Assembly: GCA_929200335.1 (NCBI GenBank)
Contig: CAKMZG010000030.1
Location: forward strand, 1 to 5,623
Reading direction: 5' to 3'
Source of the DNA: an uncultured Alphaproteobacteria bacterium
GTDB lineage: Bacteria > Pseudomonadota > Alphaproteobacteria > Rhizobiales > Rhizobiaceae
DNA: 5,623 bases
Both the position numbers and the translations under genes were made by a program. The notes below the pieces were generated by a model. It had not been told where the DNA came from and did not search any database. It saw nothing but the letters and a program-made list of their open reading frames with translations. Shown piece by piece: positions 4,353 through 5,623 of this stretch (positions are counted from its first letter, which is position 1; each line of letters opens with the position of its first letter).

Positions 4353-5117
4353 TTAATAGTGTGCTAGCACTCTTTTTACCTTACGGCAATAGTTTGCGCT
4401 GATAGGGTTCATACGCTTAGCGCCGTGGCCTGCATTATATTTCAAAATTGTACCGCATAGACTTCCGCCTGCTAATTTTCGTGCTTGGCCAAGGTATTTC
4501 ATGCCATAGCGAATGTTGGTTTCAGGGTTATAAAGCGCACGCTTCGAGCCACGATAGCCTACGCCTCTTGCTGTGTTGTAACGCAATTGCATCAACCCAA
4601 TCTCCCCCACGCCGCCGCGTGCATTTGGATTGAAATTACTTTCAATTCTAATAACTGCTTTAGCGAGGTTCAGCGGCACGCCATTTGCGCGAGCATGACG
4701 CGCAATAATGCTGTGGTAGCGTTTTGAACCACCTTTAGCTTTGTAATAACGTTTCTTTGAGCTTTGGTTGCGCTTTTTTGCGCTGCTCTTTTTGCCTTTA
4801 CGTGGATCAACGCGTGTTTTGCTTTCACCTTTAAAAATACGTGCTAGAAGTGACGGCTTTTTATTTTTACTACGCACAGATTTCTTTGCAGAGACCTTCT
4901 TGATGTGTTTTTTCTTTAAGATTTTTGCTTTTGCAGCACGTTTAGCTTTTGCTTCAAGGCGTTTTTTAACAAACTCAACAAAAGCATCAGACTTTTGAGT
5001 TTTAGCAACACTAGACTTAGCTTTTGATGACGCCGCATGTGCTTGGTTTGTTTGGCCTGTAAATGTGATAAATGCGCAAAGAAATGCTATTGCGCCTAAG
5101 TGGATTAAGCGTTTCAT
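4353..5117 (-). CDS. secreted SLT-domain lytic transglycosylase with basic linker
   Basis: A 254-residue peptidoglycan lytic transglycosylase predicted to be exported by Sec to the periplasm. Residues 1-28 are a signal peptide (MKRLIHLGAIAFLCAF..., cleavage expected after AHA). Residues 51-134 are a strikingly basic linker with 37 Lys/Arg and three acidic residues in 84. The SLT domain covers about 134-254: catalytic Glu159 in IESNF, GEIGLMQL (171-178), LKYNAG (225-230), followed by HGAKRMNP. C221 and C244 have the same spacing as in the paralogue downstream and may form a disulfide. ATG 5117 is supported by AAGGA six bases upstream. No peptidoglycan-binding module is seen besides the linker. 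With the amidase upstream and the paralogue downstream, all on the minus strand, it suggests cell-wall turnover. Family assignment is firm. The exact physiological role (general turnover, or local wall opening for a secretion system or flagellum) is unknown. Confidence 0.92.
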   Translation of the reverse strand: MKRLIHLGAIAFLCAFITFTGQTNQAHAASSKAKSSVAKTQKSDAFVEFVKKRLEAKAKRAAKAKILKKKHIKKVSAKKSVRSKNKKPSLLARIFKGESKTRVDPRKGKKSSAKKRNQSSKKRYYKAKGGSKRYHSIIARHARANGVPLNLAKAVIRIESNFNPNARGGVGEIGLMQLRYNTARGVGYRGSKRALYNPETNIRYGMKYLGQARKLAGGSLCGTILKYNAGHGAKRMNPISANYCRKVKRVLAHY

Positions 5118-5249
5118 ATTTTGTCCTTGTTAGAAAGCTGCGAGAAACCTTACTAGAGTCTCAGCACATTGATACTATTGTTTCTCGTTCGTTGTTTTTG
5201 AGCATTAAATTGTGTCATTCTAAAGCTCGCTTATTCTTCTTGTTGATGA

Positions 5250-5267
5250 CGTATTACAGAGAATACG
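5250..5267. promoter_or_regulatory. operator-like inverted repeat upstream of transglycosylase
   Basis: Perfect CGTATT (5250-5255) / AATACG (5262-5267) with a six-base centre ACAGAG, about 135 bases upstream of the transglycosylase ATG. Its size and symmetry fit a dimeric regulator site. No regulator is known from the window, and no T-run makes it a terminator. Confidence 0.3.
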
Positions 5268-5379
5268 CTCAATGTTGTTCGTAATAACTACATTAATCAA
5301 TTAAGATTATTTGAGTATATTGCATACTAAAGTATCGTTTTGTGAGGTTCTTTTAGTATGTTTTTTGTAAATCTCAAGT

Positions 5380-5406
5380 AAAACAGTGTTACGATTTGTA
5401 ACATTG
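5380..5406 (-). terminator. candidate terminator of the amidase gene
   Basis: On the minus strand CAATGTTAC (5406-5398) pairs with GTAACACTG (5392-5384) over nine positions with one A-C mismatch and loop AAATC, followed by TTTT (5383-5380). It starts 38 bases past the amidase stop in the right orientation. The stem is AT-rich and the T-run short, so strength is moderate. Confidence 0.5.
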
Positions 5407-5443
5407 ATGCAGTTTGTAATGAACCGATGCTGGAATACTGTGT

Positions 5444-5623
5444 CTAAACTATGGCGCTGCGATTTTTTAATAAGTTATGCAGCGTTTTTACAGTGGAGGT
5501 ATCAGCTATGCCGTCCACTTTTGCTTGTCTAAAATGGCGTTGAAAAGCTGCAGTGCATTGCTGTGTTATTTTATCAAAAATACCGTTAATTTCAATCCCA
5601 TAACCATATAATTGCAACATGGT
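5444..5623 (-). CDS. N-acetylmuramoyl-L-alanine amidase (AmpD/AmiD-type), C-terminal part
   Basis: Partial gene entering from the right edge on the minus strand. The frame is open from 5623 for 59 codons to TAG at 5444-5446. The residues LQLYGYGIEING..., TAAFQRHFRQAKVDGIADTS, then TVKTLHNLL match the peptidoglycan-binding-like C-terminal module of alphaproteobacterial AmpD/AmiD amidases (typically LxxYGYxI...AFQRHFRP..VDGxAD.ST). These enzymes remove the peptide from anhydro-MurNAc muropeptides, the products of lytic transglycosylases, which fits the two transglycosylase genes downstream on the same strand. The catalytic zinc amidase domain lies outside the window, so it cannot be checked, and cytoplasmic AmpD versus envelope AmiD cannot be decided. 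The sequence ends with an in-frame ATG, but the homologous region clearly continues upstream, so I do not read that as the start. Possible terminator at 5380-5406. Confidence 0.85.
   Translation of the reverse strand, partial: TMLQLYGYGIEINGIFDKITQQCTAAFQRHFRQAKVDGIADTSTVKTLHNLLKNRSAIV

Larger units (their letters stand above)
5118..5443. other. intergenic region between amidase and first transglycosylase
   Basis: A 326-base AT-rich gap with no supportable gene. It holds a candidate amidase terminator (5380-5406), an inverted repeat CGTATT-N6-AATACG (5250-5267), a near-palindrome ATACTAAAGTAT (5324-5335), a 9-bp inverted repeat CATACTAAA/TTTAGTATG (5323-5331/5352-5360), and a leader hairpin TGCGAGA/TCTCaGCA (5139-5166) shortly before the transglycosylase start. 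I could not identify a convincing minus-strand promoter, although one for the transglycosylase is expected here. Confidence 0.5.

Noticed and set aside
4448..5284. Plus-strand open frames over and beside the first transglycosylase
   Set aside because: They are mirror frames of the coding strand or AT-rich intergenic sequence without domain features.
5293..5304. CtrA-type site (TTAA spaced repeat)
   Set aside because: The two TTAA boxes are four bases apart, not the seven expected.

Overview
The window looks like AT-rich chromosomal DNA from an alphaproteobacterium, probably Hyphomicrobiales (Rhizobiales)-like. The pointers are the RNase P RNA type, a DUF2793 protein of the kind carried by alphaproteobacterial phages and gene transfer agents, CCA-encoding tRNA genes, and SLT transglycosylases with a C-terminal YNAG...KRMN motif. 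The genus cannot be set from the sequence alone.

Left part (1-1480) is translation-related. A tRNA-Thr(UGU) is cut by the left edge on the minus strand, followed by rlmB (TrmH/SpoU 23S rRNA 2'-O-methyltransferase, minus). Diverging from rlmB is a plus-strand tRNA-Tyr(GUA)-tRNA-Gly(UCC) unit with a good sigma70-type promoter and a hairpin plus T-run in its leader.

Middle part (1481-2899) looks accessory. A roughly 370-base noncoding stretch holds four successive inverted repeats and leads into an orphan DUF2793 + C1q-like protein that resembles a phage or GTA fibre or adhesin. It converges on rnpB (RNase P RNA, minus, about 2934-3401), which carries every diagnostic conserved block plus an AT-rich two-hairpin expansion.

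Right part (3460-5623) is a minus-strand cell-wall group, in transcription order: the C-terminus of an AmpD/AmiD-type N-acetylmuramoyl-L-alanine amidase cut by the right edge; a secreted SLT lytic transglycosylase with a very basic linker; and a paralogous SLT transglycosylase that looks like a lipoprotein. Transglycosylases release 1,6-anhydro-MurNAc muropeptides and AmpD/AmiD amidases remove the peptide from them, so the three genes make a plausible peptidoglycan turnover/recycling neighbourhood. Candidate terminators after the amidase and after the first transglycosylase suggest separate transcripts rather than one operon.

I see no CRISPR array, no complete insertion sequence and no clear new multi-gene system. 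The least explained parts are the structured gap at 1534-1787, the orphan DUF2793/C1q gene, the missing proper start codon of the lipoprotein transglycosylase and the rnpB expansion.
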